DNA of 40,114 nt from Elioraea sp. Yellowstone (GCF_006704265.1 NZ_VIKA01000015.1:1-40114), one strand, 5' to 3'. Positions 7,781-16,247 are shown, counted from the first letter of the stretch. Made by a program: numbers and translations. Notes: generated from the letters alone by a model not told the origin.

Positions 7781-8513
7781 GGTCGGCCTCGGTCCAGACC
7801 AGCACCGGGGCCTTGGTGCGGCGGCGCAGCCACATCACGCCCAGCATGTCCGTGATGCCCACCAGGGCGCGGTGCCAGTTGGTGTATTTCGAGCGGCCTG
7901 CGCGACGTGCGCGATGCGCCACGGGATGATTGACGAGCGGCACCCCGTAGCTCGCGAAGAGCGCCGGCAGGAACCGGTGCATCCCCTCGAAACAGGGGAG
8001 GCGGAGGAAGTCCTCGCGGCGGAACAGCTTCATGCCGCAGCCTGTGTCCGGGCACCCGTCACCCAGGACGACGCGCCGCAAGCGGTTGGCGACGCGCGTG
8101 GCGACGCGACGTGCCCACGGATCGCGGCGCCGTGTGCGGATGCCGGCCACCAGCGGCGGCACGCCGGCGGCGGAGCGCGCGGCCGCGAGCATGGCCACGA
8201 GGTCGGTGGGATCGTTCTGGCCATCCCCGTCCATGGTGCCGATCCAGGTTCCGCGGGCGTGCAGGACACCGGTGCGCACGGCCTGCGACTTGCCGCAGCG
8301 CCGCGCATGGCGCACCAGGCGGACGCGCCGGTCAGCCGCGGCAAGGGCGGCGATCAGCTGCGGCGTCGCGTCGGCCGAGCCGTCATCGACGAACAGGATC
8401 TCGAACGGGGTGGCAGGCCCCAAGGCTGCGCGAACCTCGTCGGCGACCGACTCCACGTTCTCGGCCTCGTCGGCCACCGGGATCACGACCGACACCACTG
8501 GACTCGCGCTCAT
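7770..8513 (-). CDS. Family 2 glycosyltransferase, DPM1/ArnC-like
   Basis: A 247-residue GT-A enzyme with the start VVSVVIPVADEAENV, nucleotide-sugar/metal motifs FVDDGSADAT (41-50, Asp43-Asp44) and MDGDGQND (94-101), and a CGMKLFRRE segment typical of polyprenyl-phosphate sugar synthases. It probably transfers a sugar from a nucleotide donor to undecaprenyl phosphate at the inner face of the membrane. It lacks the two C-terminal membrane helices of ArnC and so resembles soluble DPM1; the Arg-rich C-terminal part (RRAGRSKYTNWHRAL) may bind the membrane surface. ATG at 8513. It overlaps the downstream GT39 gene by 11 bases, forming a donor-maker/transferase pair. Confidence 0.88.
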   Translation of the reverse strand: MSASPVVSVVIPVADEAENVESVADEVRAALGPATPFEILFVDDGSADATPQLIAALAAADRRVRLVRHARRCGKSQAVRTGVLHARGTWIGTMDGDGQNDPTDLVAMLAAARSAAGVPPLVAGIRTRRRDPWARRVATRVANRLRRVVLGDGCPDTGCGMKLFRREDFLRLPCFEGMHRFLPALFASYGVPLVNHPVAHRARRAGRSKYTNWHRALVGITDMLGVMWLRRRTKAPVLVWTEADRDA

Positions 8514-8820
8514 CGGGGGTGGAGGCCGACGACATCGTCGCCAGGGGCCAGGCGATGCCGGCGCGCGCCACCGAGGCGACGGCCAGAGCGCATGAAAATT
8601 TGCACAGGTTCACGTAACACGTGGCTGCAGCCGGCCACAAGCGATCCGCATGCCGGGACACTGCGGCATCCTTCCATGACCCCGCTGGCATGGCCGTGGC
8701 CGAGTCGGATGACAATGTGCAGCAGCCGAGGCCGAAGACGGTTCCGATCGGCCGGAACCGGTCTAGACTGCCGGGTGAGCGGAGGAGCGGCCAGCGTCAC
8801 GGCGGCGCCCCGCTGAACGC
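8514..8820. other. 307-base divergent intergenic region (GT2 gene / CNNM gene)
   Basis: No gene is supported. It holds a locally AT-richer patch (8591-8625) with the inverted repeat CACGT-AAC-ACGTG (8611-8623), the inverted repeat CGGTTCCG-N6-CGGAACCG (8739-8760) and the adjoining 8-base palindrome GTCTAGAC (8761-8768). The last two sit 50-80 bases before the CNNM start and could be regulator sites for that gene. Confidence 0.45.
8613..8641 (-). promoter_or_regulatory. Candidate promoter of the GT2-GT39 pair
   Basis: On the minus strand CTTGTG (8641-8636), a 17-base spacer and GTTACG (8618-8613) resemble the alphaproteobacterial CTTGAC-N17-CTATAT pattern weakly. The -10-like element overlaps the CACGT-AAC-ACGTG inverted repeat (8611-8623), so a repressor bound there would block it. 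Speculative. Confidence 0.28.
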
Positions 8821-10131
8821 ATGGGCACAGTCGCCGAGATCGCGGTCATCCTGCTGCTGGTGCTGGTGAACGGCCTGCTCGCCTTGAGCGAGATCGCCGT
8901 GGTCTCGTCGCGCAAGGGCCGGCTCAAGGCGATGGCGCGGCGCGGCATCCGGGGGGCGCGGGCCGCGCTCGACCTCGCCGAGGACCCCCAGCGCTTCCTG
9001 CCGACGGTACAGGTCGGCATCACCCTGGTGGGAGTGCTGGCCGGCGCCTTCGGTGGCGCCGGGATCGCGCGCCGGCTTGGCGACTGGCTCCAGGGCATGC
9101 CGGTGGTCGGGGTGGAGGCGCACGCGATCGCCTTTGCGCTGGTGGTCGCCGCGATCACCCTCGCCTCGATCGTGCTCGGCGAGATCGTGCCGAAGACGCT
9201 GGCCTTGCGCCGGCCCGAACCCTTTGCCGCGGCGGTGGCGCCCACGCTCGCCTGGTTCGCCTGGGCGGCAGGGCCGGCCGTGTGGCTGCTGCGCGGCCTC
9301 TCGGGCCTGGTGTTGCGGCTGTTCCGCGCCGACGCCGTCCCGGCCACGGCGGTCACCGAGGAGGAGGTCAAGGCCCTGGTGGCGGAAAGCGCCGAAGCGG
9401 GGGTGATCGAGGCCGAGGAGCGGCAGATGATCGAGCGCGTGCTGCGCCTGCCCGATCGGCCGGTGCGCGCGATCATGACGCCGCGCCTGGAGCTCGACTG
9501 GATCGACCGCAACGATCCGCCGCCGGAACTGGCGCGGCGGATCCGCACGCTCGCGCACGAACGGCTGCTCGTCTGCAATGGCGGGCTCGACGACGTGGTC
9601 GGCGTGGTACGCGCCAAGGAACTGCTCGACACGCTGCTGGCGGGGGCGCCGATCGCGCTTGCCGACGTCACGCGGCCCGCGCCGGTGCTTGCCGACCACA
9701 CCAGCGTCCTCGACGCGATCGCGATCCTGCGCCGCGAGCCGATCGGCCTCGCCCTGGTGGTGGACGAGTACGGCACGGTCGAGGGGATCGTGACCGCAGC
9801 GGACCTGCTGAAGGCGATCGTGGGCGAGATCGCGGACGAGCCCGGCGGCGCCCCGGCCATGCAGGTGATCACGCGCGAGGACGGCAGCCTGCTGATGGAC
9901 GGCATGATGCCGGTGGACGAGGTGAAGGCCGTGCTGGGGCTCGCCGAGCTGCCGGAGGAGGGCGAGTACCACACGCTGGCCGGGCTGGTGCTGGCGCTCG
10001 CCCGCCGCATTCCCGCCGAGGGCGACCAGGTCGCCTGGGGCGGCTATCGCTTCGAGGTGATGGACATGGACCAGCGCCGCATCGACAAGGTGCTGGTCCG
10101 GCCGGAGCCCGTCGCGACACCCGACGTGTAG
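8821..10131 (+). CDS. Hemolysin-family membrane protein (CNNM domain, two CBS domains, CorC/HlyC domain)
   Basis: A 436-residue protein with the full UPF0053/CorC architecture. An N-terminal CNNM membrane domain (about 4-185) includes LVNGLLALSEIAVVSSRKGR and the conserved IVLGEIVPKTLAL. A tandem CBS (Bateman) pair (about 200-320) follows, with MTPRLELDW and VVDEYGTVEGIVTAADLL, then a C-terminal CorC_HlyC transporter-associated domain (about 340-425) containing DGMMPVDEVK and YHTLAGLVL. Relatives act in Mg2+/Co2+ homeostasis; true haemolytic activity is not implied. ATG at 8821 lacks a clear ribosome site, but an in-frame stop about 45 bases upstream rules out a much longer start. It stands alone and converges with the CitE-like gene across a 19-base gap. 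Confidence 0.9.
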   Translation: MGTVAEIAVILLLVLVNGLLALSEIAVVSSRKGRLKAMARRGIRGARAALDLAEDPQRFLPTVQVGITLVGVLAGAFGGAGIARRLGDWLQGMPVVGVEAHAIAFALVVAAITLASIVLGEIVPKTLALRRPEPFAAAVAPTLAWFAWAAGPAVWLLRGLSGLVLRLFRADAVPATAVTEEEVKALVAESAEAGVIEAEERQMIERVLRLPDRPVRAIMTPRLELDWIDRNDPPPELARRIRTLAHERLLVCNGGLDDVVGVVRAKELLDTLLAGAPIALADVTRPAPVLADHTSVLDAIAILRREPIGLALVVDEYGTVEGIVTAADLLKAIVGEIADEPGGAPAMQVITREDGSLLMDGMMPVDEVKAVLGLAELPEEGEYHTLAGLVLALARRIPAEGDQVAWGGYRFEVMDMDQRRIDKVLVRPEPVATPDV

Positions 10132-10150
10132 CGGGGCGACCGATGGCCGG

Positions 10151-11008
10151 TCAGCCCGTTCCGAGGATCCGCTTCGCCTGCACGAGATGCGGCCTGTCCA
10201 CCATCCTGCCGTCGAGCGCGATCACGCCGGCGCCTGGCTGCGCCTCGAACGCCGCGACCACGCGCGCGGCCCAGGCGCGTTCCTGTTCGGTCGGCGCGAA
10301 GGCCGCCTCGATCACGGCGACCTGGGCGGGATGGATCGCCATGCGCCCGACGAAGCCCATCCGCCGCGCCGCCTCGCACTCCGCCCGCAGGCCCTCAAGG
10401 TCGCGGGCATCGGCATAGACCGTATCGATCGCCGGCACGCCGGCAGCCCCCGCGGCGAACAGGGTCAGCGCACGCGCAAGCCGGTAGGGCTCGTCCCAGG
10501 TGCCGTCGGCCAGGCGGTTGGACCGCGCGCCGAGCGCGGCGGCGAGATCCTCCCCACCCCAGGTGATGGCGGCGAGCCGCGGCGCGCCGGCATAGGCGCC
10601 GAGGGTGAACATCGCCGCCGGCGTCTCGGTCACGAGCGGCATCACGGGGATCGCGCGGTCCGGCAGTCCCTCGCGCGCCTCGAGGGCCGAAAGTGCGGCG
10701 TCGATGCGGGCAAGATCGGCCGCACCCTGGCATTTCGGCAGCACGATGCCGTCGGGCCGCGCGCCGACCACCGCGGCGAGATCCACCATGGCCAGTCCGG
10801 TATCGAGCGCGTTCACGCGCACCCAAGCCTTCGGGGTGGGATCGCGAGCGCGCAGCCAGGCGGCGGCCATCGCGCGCGCGACCGGCTTGCGGTCGGGGGC
10901 GACGGAGTCCTCGAGATCGAGGATCAGGGCCGACGCGCCGCTCTCGGGGCCGCGCGCGAGCTTGCGGTCGCTGTCGGCGGGGACGAACAGGAAGGAACGC
11001 GGGATCAT
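10151..11008 (-). CDS. CitE-like CoA-ester lyase (HpcH/HpaI aldolase family)
   Basis: A 285-residue TIM-barrel lyase. Family features are the start RSFLFVPADSDRK, LILDLEDSVAPDRK (acidic motif), VRVNALDTG, GIVLPKCQG, the metal-ligand Glu in VTETPAAMF, and TWGGEDLAAALGA, ending with GRMAIHPAQV. Members split malyl-CoA, beta-methylmalyl-CoA or citramalyl-CoA into acetyl-CoA/propionyl-CoA plus glyoxylate or pyruvate, Mg2+-dependent. The start ATG overlaps the stop of the preceding MaoC gene (ATGA at 11008-11005), so the pair is translationally coupled: hydration of an enoyl-CoA by MaoC, then C-C cleavage here. (S)-citramalyl-CoA lyase is one plausible reading, but the substrate is not determined by the sequence. 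Confidence 0.85.
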   Translation of the reverse strand: MIPRSFLFVPADSDRKLARGPESGASALILDLEDSVAPDRKPVARAMAAAWLRARDPTPKAWVRVNALDTGLAMVDLAAVVGARPDGIVLPKCQGAADLARIDAALSALEAREGLPDRAIPVMPLVTETPAAMFTLGAYAGAPRLAAITWGGEDLAAALGARSNRLADGTWDEPYRLARALTLFAAGAAGVPAIDTVYADARDLEGLRAECEAARRMGFVGRMAIHPAQVAVIEAAFAPTEQERAWAARVVAAFEAQPGAGVIALDGRMVDRPHLVQAKRILGTG

Positions 11009-11457
11009 GCCGGCCGCTTGCGCATCAGGGCCGCACGGCGGCAGCGCGCGACCACGGTGCCGTCCTGCTTGATCGCCTCGTGCAGGAAGGTGACGATCCC
11101 CTCGTTCGGGCGCGAGCGGCTCTCGCGCACGCCAAGCACGGTGGTGCGCACGCGCACCGTGTCGCCGTGGAACAGCGGCGCCGGGAAGGCGACCTCCTCG
11201 AAGCCGAGATTGGCCACCGTCGTGCCGAGCGTGGTGTCGTGCACGCTGATCCCGACCATCAGCCCGAGGGTGTAGAGCGAGTTGACGATGCGCTCGCCGA
11301 AGGGGCTCGCCTTCATCGCCTCCGCGTCGAGATGCAGTGCCGCCGGGTTCATGGTCATGGCGCAGAACAGCGTGTTGTCCGCCTCCGTCACGGTGCGGCG
11401 GATCGGGTGCTCGATCACCATGCCTTCGGCGAACTCCTCGAACCACAGGCCGGGCAT
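11005..11457 (-). CDS. MaoC-family enoyl-CoA hydratase
   Basis: A 150-residue single hot-dog domain protein. The hydratase-2 region reads MTMNPAALHLDAEAMKASPF, a variant of the usual TGDxNPxHxD signature with the spacing altered (Asn-Pro-Ala-Ala-Leu-His). Following it are IVNSLYTLGLMVGISV and a C-terminal strand-rich half. It probably hydrates an unsaturated acyl-CoA made by the neighbouring dehydrogenase and passes the hydroxyacyl-CoA to the CitE-like lyase, whose start overlaps this stop. The ATG at 11457 is five bases after the dehydrogenase stop. Family firm, substrate open (branched or dicarboxylic C5 acyl-CoA is suggested by the gene set). Confidence 0.85.
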   Translation of the reverse strand: MPGLWFEEFAEGMVIEHPIRRTVTEADNTLFCAMTMNPAALHLDAEAMKASPFGERIVNSLYTLGLMVGISVHDTTLGTTVANLGFEEVAFPAPLFHGDTVRVRTTVLGVRESRSRPNEGIVTFLHEAIKQDGTVVARCRRAALMRKRPA

Positions 11458-11462
11458 GGCCG

Positions 11463-12689
11463 CTACCCCGCCGCCTTGCGCGCGGCGCGGAACTTGCGCG
11501 CCGGCACGCTCGCCCGGTTCGCGTCCTTGTAGCCGAGCGCATCCTCGGCGATCAGCACGCGCTGCACGTTGGACGAGCCTTCGCCCACGTTCAGCATCTC
11601 GATGAAGCCCTTGAACATGCTGATCGGGTACTCGTCGGCGAGCGCGTAGCCGCCGAAGATCTCGGTCGCATTCGCCGCCGCCGTCCGGGCCGCGCGCGAG
11701 GCGAAGTACTTGGCGAGGCTCGCGATCCGATTCGCCGGACGGCCCGCCTCCATGGTCTCGGCAAGTTCGCGCACGAGAGCGCGCGCAGCCGCGATCTCGG
11801 CCGCCATGTCGGCGATCAGCGCCTGAACCATCTGGTAGTGCCCGATCGCCCGGCCCCCGACCGCGCGCTCGCGCGCATAGGCGAGCGCGTGGTCGAGGCA
11901 TCCCTGGGCGGCGCCGACCAGCCGCGCCGAGACGGTCAGCCGGCCGAACTCGAGCGCGTTCATCGCGATGCGGAAGCCCTCGCCCTCCTCGCCCAGCCGG
12001 TTCCCCGCCGGCACGACGAAATCGTCGAGGAACACCGCGCAGGACGCGAGCACGGGCGAAAGGTTGCGCATCGGGATCGGATCGGCGCGGTAGCCGGGGC
12101 CCGACTTCGGTTCGATCACGAAGGCGGTGATGCCGCGATGGCCGGCGGCAGGATCGGTCTTGGCGAACAGCACCGCCGTGTCCGCCTCGTGGGCGAAGGT
12201 GATCCACTGCTTCGAGCCGCTGATGCGATAGGCGTCGCCGTCGCGCACCGCCCGTGTCCGCATCGATCCTGCGGGATCCGATCCGCCGCCGGGCTCGGTC
12301 AGCATGAAGGCGCCGATCCGTTCGCCGGCGATCAGTGGCGGGACGAAGCGCGCGGCCTGTTCGTCGGTGCCCCAGTTCAGGATCGTGAACGGGCAGGTCA
12401 TCGCCTGGAGGTTCATGCAGTAGCCGAGATCAGGCCGCAACCGGCTGATCTCCTCGGAAATCACCGCCACCGCCATGAAGCCAAGATCGGTGCCGCCCAG
12501 CTCCTCGGGGAAGGCCGCGCCGAACAGCCCGGCCTCGCCCATCGCGCGGATCAGCGGACGGGGGAACTCGCGCCGCTCCTCGTAGCCGCGGATGGCCGGG
12601 ATCACTGTCGCGCCGAACAGCCGGGTCACCGTGTCGCGGATCGCTGCGAGATCGGGCGGAAGCGGATTGGGCGGCGGGATCGGGGACAT
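11463..12689 (-). CDS. Acyl-CoA dehydrogenase
   Basis: A 408-residue FAD flavoprotein of normal length. Family motifs are present in order: N-terminal helical domain, TEPGGGSDPAGS (131-142, FAD/substrate contact), SGSKQWITFAHEAD (158-171), EFGRLTVSA (247-255), IFGGYALADEYP (344-355), and Glu370 within NVGEGSSNVQR at the position of the catalytic base in the MCAD/SCAD group. It introduces a trans-2 double bond into an acyl-CoA, passing electrons to ETF. The dehydrogenase-hydratase-lyase order downstream makes a three-step CoA-ester pathway likely. It begins 24 bases after gpt ends, so it may be read from the gpt promoter. The exact substrate is unknown. Confidence 0.9.
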   Translation of the reverse strand: MSPIPPPNPLPPDLAAIRDTVTRLFGATVIPAIRGYEERREFPRPLIRAMGEAGLFGAAFPEELGGTDLGFMAVAVISEEISRLRPDLGYCMNLQAMTCPFTILNWGTDEQAARFVPPLIAGERIGAFMLTEPGGGSDPAGSMRTRAVRDGDAYRISGSKQWITFAHEADTAVLFAKTDPAAGHRGITAFVIEPKSGPGYRADPIPMRNLSPVLASCAVFLDDFVVPAGNRLGEEGEGFRIAMNALEFGRLTVSARLVGAAQGCLDHALAYARERAVGGRAIGHYQMVQALIADMAAEIAAARALVRELAETMEAGRPANRIASLAKYFASRAARTAAANATEIFGGYALADEYPISMFKGFIEMLNVGEGSSNVQRVLIAEDALGYKDANRASVPARKFRAARKAAG

Positions 12690-12713
12690 GTCGGCGGACC
12701 TTCGGCGCGCGGA

Positions 12714-13193
12714 TCAGCGGACCGCGTTCGCCTTGGCGATCGGCTGGATGAACTGCGGCTCGGTGTCCCAGGGAAACAGGATCCAGGTGTCCTGGCTCAC
12801 CTCGGTGACGTAGGTGTCCACCTGCGGCTGCCCGGCAGGCTTGGCGTAGACGGTGGCGAAATGCGCATCCGGCAGGATCGCGCGCACCACCTTCGCGGTC
12901 GCACCGGTGTCAACGAGATCATCGACGATCAGCCAGCCCGCGCCGCTGCCGGCCGCGGTCGGCGGCTTGGTGACCACCGGCTCGCCGCGCTCCATCTCCT
13001 CGTAGGTGAGGACGCTGACGGTCTCGATCCGCCGGCAGTCGAGCTCGCGCGCGACGATCGCCGCCGGAATCAGCCCGCCGCGCGTGATCGCGACGATCCC
13101 CCGCCATGGCCCGAGCGGCAGCAGCTTCCAGGCGAGGGCCTTGCCGTCGCGGTGCAGCTGGTCCCAGGTCACAGTGTAGAACTTCTGGCCCAC
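12714..13193 (-). CDS. gpt: Xanthine-guanine phosphoribosyltransferase
   Basis: A 159-residue purine-salvage enzyme transferring phosphoribose from PRPP to xanthine, guanine and probably hypoxanthine. It follows E. coli Gpt closely: [20 protein letters not shown] at the start, [19 protein letters not shown] (35-52), the PRPP-binding loop [14 protein letters not shown] (87-100), [13 protein letters not shown] and [11 protein letters not shown]. Start is GTG at 13193 with a strong AAGGAGG ribosome site. It heads a minus-strand run with the acyl-CoA dehydrogenase, MaoC and CitE-like genes, functionally unrelated, and diverges from the ABC-transporter binding-protein gene. Confidence 0.93.
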   Translation of the reverse strand: MGQKFYTVTWDQLHRDGKALAWKLLPLGPWRGIVAITRGGLIPAAIVARELDCRRIETVSVLTYEEMERGEPVVTKPPTAAGSGAGWLIVDDLVDTGATAKVVRAILPDAHFATVYAKPAGQPQVDTYVTEVSQDTWILFPWDTEPQFIQPIAKANAVR

Positions 13194-13316
13194 CCCCGGC
13201 CTCCTTCCCGGTCCGGGCCTCTAGCATGCCGCACCGGAACCGACGAGAGGGGCCGTGACAGCGGCGCGGCCGGCCGGTAGCGTCGCGCCAGGACAACGAC
13301 ACGGGGAGCTTCGGGA

Positions 13317-14306
13317 ATGTCCAACAGCATTCTGCTCGCCGGCGCGCTGGCACTGGCGCTCGCCTCGCCTGCGGCGGCGAGGACCGCGCTGGTCGAGCCG
13401 CCCGCGCCGCTCAGCCCGCCGGTTAAACTCACCGTCGGCGTGGTGAAGGTGCCGCACGTGGCTCCCTTCAACGGCGTGGCCGAACGCGTGCGGTCGCTCG
13501 GCGTCGAGGTCGAGCTCGTGAACTTCGTCCGCTACGCCGATGTGCGCACGGCACTCGCCTCCGGCTCGATCGAGGTCGGCTCGATCGGCCCGGCCGACGT
13601 GCCGATCGCGGTCAGCCAGAACCTGCGCGGGATCGTCGGCCTGATGGGCGTGGGCGTGTCGGCCAAGCACCCGATCGTGCGCAACGGGGTGACGCTGGAG
13701 ACGTGGGAGGATCTCTACGGCAAGCGCATCGCCATCGCTCCCGGCAGCGCGGTGTGGTTCCAGTTCGCCGCGACGATCACCGAAGCCGGCATCAACTACG
13801 GCCGGCTGAACATCGTCAACATCCAGGGCGGCGGCCAGCCCTTCGTGCAGGCGATGCAGCGCGGCGACATCGACCTCTTCATCGGCTGGGAGCCGTTCGA
13901 GAGCATGGCGATCCAGCAGGGCCTCGCCTACCGCCAGACGAAGCTCGACTACTCCAGGAGCCGCGCGGTCGGCGCCGAGCTCGGCATGGTCGGCGCCACG
14001 CGCGACGCCGTGCAGGGCAAGCGCGAGGCGCTGCGCCGGCTGATCTGGGCCTATCTCCAGGTGCAGAACGAGATCTCGGCGAGCAAGGAGTCTCTCGGTG
14101 CCGCGATCGCCGCCTGGACCGGTCTGCCGGCGCAGGTGGCGAAGGCGGTGGCGGACGACATGACGCTCGAGCAGTCGCTGACGGTGGAGCAGGTGCAGGC
14201 CCAGGCCCGCGAGTTCCACCGGCTCGGCGTGCTCGCGCGCGACGTGTCGGCGGAGCTGCCGCAGTTCTTCGACCTCTCGATCTACCAGTCCGTCGTGCGG
14301 CGTTGA
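13317..14306 (+). CDS. NitT/TauT-type ABC transporter substrate-binding protein
   Basis: A 329-residue periplasmic binding protein. Residues 1-22 (MSNSILLAGALALALASPAA) are a Sec-type signal with an Ala-rich cleavage region. The mature part shows the SsuA/TauA pattern: VKVPHVAPFNGVAERV, FVRYADVRTALASGSIEVGS, LYGKRIAIAPGSAVWFQF, and IDLFIGWEPFESMAIQQGLA. Relatives bind sulfonates, nitrate, bicarbonate or pyrimidine precursors; the ligand is not predictable here. The ATG has a GGGGAG element 10 bases upstream. The stop overlaps the permease start (TTGA). First gene of a three-gene importer operon, divergent from gpt. Confidence 0.88.
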   Translation: MSNSILLAGALALALASPAAARTALVEPPAPLSPPVKLTVGVVKVPHVAPFNGVAERVRSLGVEVELVNFVRYADVRTALASGSIEVGSIGPADVPIAVSQNLRGIVGLMGVGVSAKHPIVRNGVTLETWEDLYGKRIAIAPGSAVWFQFAATITEAGINYGRLNIVNIQGGGQPFVQAMQRGDIDLFIGWEPFESMAIQQGLAYRQTKLDYSRSRAVGAELGMVGATRDAVQGKREALRRLIWAYLQVQNEISASKESLGAAIAAWTGLPAQVAKAVADDMTLEQSLTVEQVQAQAREFHRLGVLARDVSAELPQFFDLSIYQSVVRR

Positions 14307-15115
14307 CGGCTGCGGTCCGGCGCGCGGGGCTGGGCGGGCTCGGTCTCGGCCTCGCGCTGCCTGTCGTCCTCGTGTCGATCTGGGAGGCGGCGGGGCGCGC
14401 CGGCCTCGTGCCGCAGGGAATCCTGCCGGCGCCGAGCCTGGTGGCCGAGGCCTGGTGGGCCTGGGCCTTCGCCGATCCCGGGATGGGGCTGAACCCCTAT
14501 CTCGGCACCTGGGGCGAGACCGTGCTGTTCAGCGCGCGGCGCGTGTTCGCCGGCTTCGCCTGCGCGATCCTGATCGGCGTGCCGATGGGGATCATGATCG
14601 GCTGGAACCGGCTGGTGGCAGGCGCGGTCGATCCGCTGATCCAGTCGCTCCGCCCGATCCCGATCACCGCCTGGCTCCCGTTCGCGATCGCGGTGTTCGG
14701 GATCCGCGACGCAGGCGCGGTGTTCCTGATCGCTCTCGGCGCCTTCTTCCCGATCGTGGTCAACAGTACGGCCGGCGCGCGCGACGTGCCGCGCAACCTG
14801 ATCCGGGCTGCGCGCATGATGGGGGCGAACGAGCGCCAGCTCCTCCTGCGTGTGGTGCTGCCCGCGGCGCTGCCCAACATCTTCACCGGCATGCGGCTGG
14901 GCCTCGGGATCGCCTGGACGGCGGTGATCGTCGCCGAGATCGTCGCGGTGAAGTCGGGACTCGGCTATGTGCTGTGGGATGCCTACTACGTCGGGCGGAT
15001 GGATGTGGTGATCGCCGACATGGCCTCGATCGGCATTGCCGGGTTCCTTTCGGATCGCGTGCTCGTGGCGCTCAGCGGTCGCGTGCTCCACTGGAAGCAG
15101 GCGGTGCGCGCGTGA
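14303..15115 (+). CDS. NitT/TauT-type ABC transporter permease
   Basis: A 270-residue inner-membrane permease of the SsuC/TauC type with about six helices. Helix 1 is GLGLALPVVLVSIWEAAG. The cytoplasmic EAA loop reads RAARMMGANERQLLLRVVLP, where the ATPase docks. The best start is TTG at 14303, overlapping the stop of the binding-protein gene (TTGA); no ATG or GTG lies in frame before the first helix, so this rare start is chosen on position and coupling. The end overlaps the ATPase gene by four bases (GTGA). It forms the membrane channel of the three-gene importer. Confidence 0.88.
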   Translation: MTAAVRRAGLGGLGLGLALPVVLVSIWEAAGRAGLVPQGILPAPSLVAEAWWAWAFADPGMGLNPYLGTWGETVLFSARRVFAGFACAILIGVPMGIMIGWNRLVAGAVDPLIQSLRPIPITAWLPFAIAVFGIRDAGAVFLIALGAFFPIVVNSTAGARDVPRNLIRAARMMGANERQLLLRVVLPAALPNIFTGMRLGLGIAWTAVIVAEIVAVKSGLGYVLWDAYYVGRMDVVIADMASIGIAGFLSDRVLVALSGRVLHWKQAVRA

Positions 15116-15918
15116 CCGAGGCGGTGGCGATCCGCGGCCTGCGCAAGGTGTTCGAGGGCCGCGCCGGGGCGGTCGAGGCGCTGGCCGCCATCGACATGAC
15201 GCTCGCGGAAGGGGAGTTCGCCTGCATCCTCGGTCCTTCGGGCTGCGGCAAGTCGACGCTTCTCAACGTCATCGCCGGCTTCGAGGCGCCGACCGCAGGA
15301 ACGGCCGAGGTGTTCGGCATGCCCGTCTCCGCTCCGGGACCGGACCGCGCCGTGGTGTTCCAGGAGGCCTCGCTGTTTCCCTGGCTCTCGGTCCGGGACA
15401 ACGTCACCTTCGGCCCGCGCATGCTCGGCCGGCCGAAGGACGAGACGGAGGTGCTCGCACGGCGCTTTCTCGATCTCGTCGGGCTCGCCGGGTTCGAGCA
15501 CCACCTGCCGGACCAGCTCTCGGGCGGGATGAAGCAGCGTGTCGGCATCGCGCGCTGCCTGATCCTCAACCCGCGCGTCTATCTGATGGACGAGCCCTTC
15601 GGCGCGCTCGATGCGCAGACGCGAATGCAGATGCAGGAACTGCTGACCCATGTCTGGGATGAGGCACGCGGTACGGTGCTGTTCATCACCCACGACATCG
15701 ACGAGGCGATCTTCCTCGCCGACACGGTCTATGTGATGACCGCGCGGCCCGGACGGATGCGCAGCCGCATCGTGATCGACCTGCCGCGGCCGCGCTCGAT
15801 CGAACTCCTGACCGATCCGCGCTTCAACGCGCTGCGCGCCGAGATCCTGCGCCAGATCCGCGAGGAGGCCTCGAAGGCGATGGCCGCCATCGCGGCCGAG
15901 GAGCGTGCGCGCCGATGA
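15112..15918 (+). CDS. NitT/TauT-type ABC transporter ATP-binding protein
   Basis: A 268-residue ATPase powering the preceding permease. Walker A is LGPSGCGKSTLL, the Q-loop is VVFQEASLFPWLSV, the signature LSGGMKQRVGIARCL, Walker B YLMDEPFGALD and the H-loop FITHDIDEA, all intact and of the SsuB/TauB kind. A short extension with basic/Ala-rich helices ends the protein. The start is GTG at 15112, within the permease stop (GTGA). It is the last gene of the importer; a 329-base gap follows before the helicase. Confidence 0.92.
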   Translation: MTEAVAIRGLRKVFEGRAGAVEALAAIDMTLAEGEFACILGPSGCGKSTLLNVIAGFEAPTAGTAEVFGMPVSAPGPDRAVVFQEASLFPWLSVRDNVTFGPRMLGRPKDETEVLARRFLDLVGLAGFEHHLPDQLSGGMKQRVGIARCLILNPRVYLMDEPFGALDAQTRMQMQELLTHVWDEARGTVLFITHDIDEAIFLADTVYVMTARPGRMRSRIVIDLPRPRSIELLTDPRFNALRAEILRQIREEASKAMAAIAAEERARR

Positions 15919-16247
15919 CGGTGCCCGTCCCGGATCCGGCAGCCGCTGCATGCGGACGACGAGCCGGCTCTCGGCCTCGCGCTGCGCGCATCAGCCATCC
16001 GCGGGAATCCTTTGACTTTCCCGCCCGGCTTCCGCATGTCTGCGGCGTGCCGGACGATCATCCGGCGGTGCCTCGGCCGCGTGAGCGGCGCTGCGGACCC
16101 GATGCGGGTCGCGCCGTCCTGCCGGGGCTCCCTCGACACCTCCTCGGAATTGCCCAGTTCACGCGGGGCGTCCCACCCCCGATCGCGGTGCCGCGGACGC
16201 GGCGCCGCCCGTGCGCGCACGCGCCGGAACCACGAAAGACGACTGTT
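15919..16247. other. 329-base intergenic region before the DEAD-box helicase gene
   Basis: The helicase frame stays open leftward to 15915, but this stretch has low-complexity Arg/Pro/Ala translation and no homology-like pattern, so I read it as non-coding leader/promoter. A possible promoter is TTGACT (16012-16017), 17-base spacer, CATGTC (16035-16040), which would give a 5' leader of about 200 bases. Long leaders are common for cold-induced helicase mRNAs; nothing specific proves that here. Confidence 0.35.

Noticed and set aside
15919-16247. N-terminal extension of the DEAD-box helicase
   Set aside because: The frame is open but the extra 111 residues have no helicase-like pattern; homology begins at the GTG at 16248.
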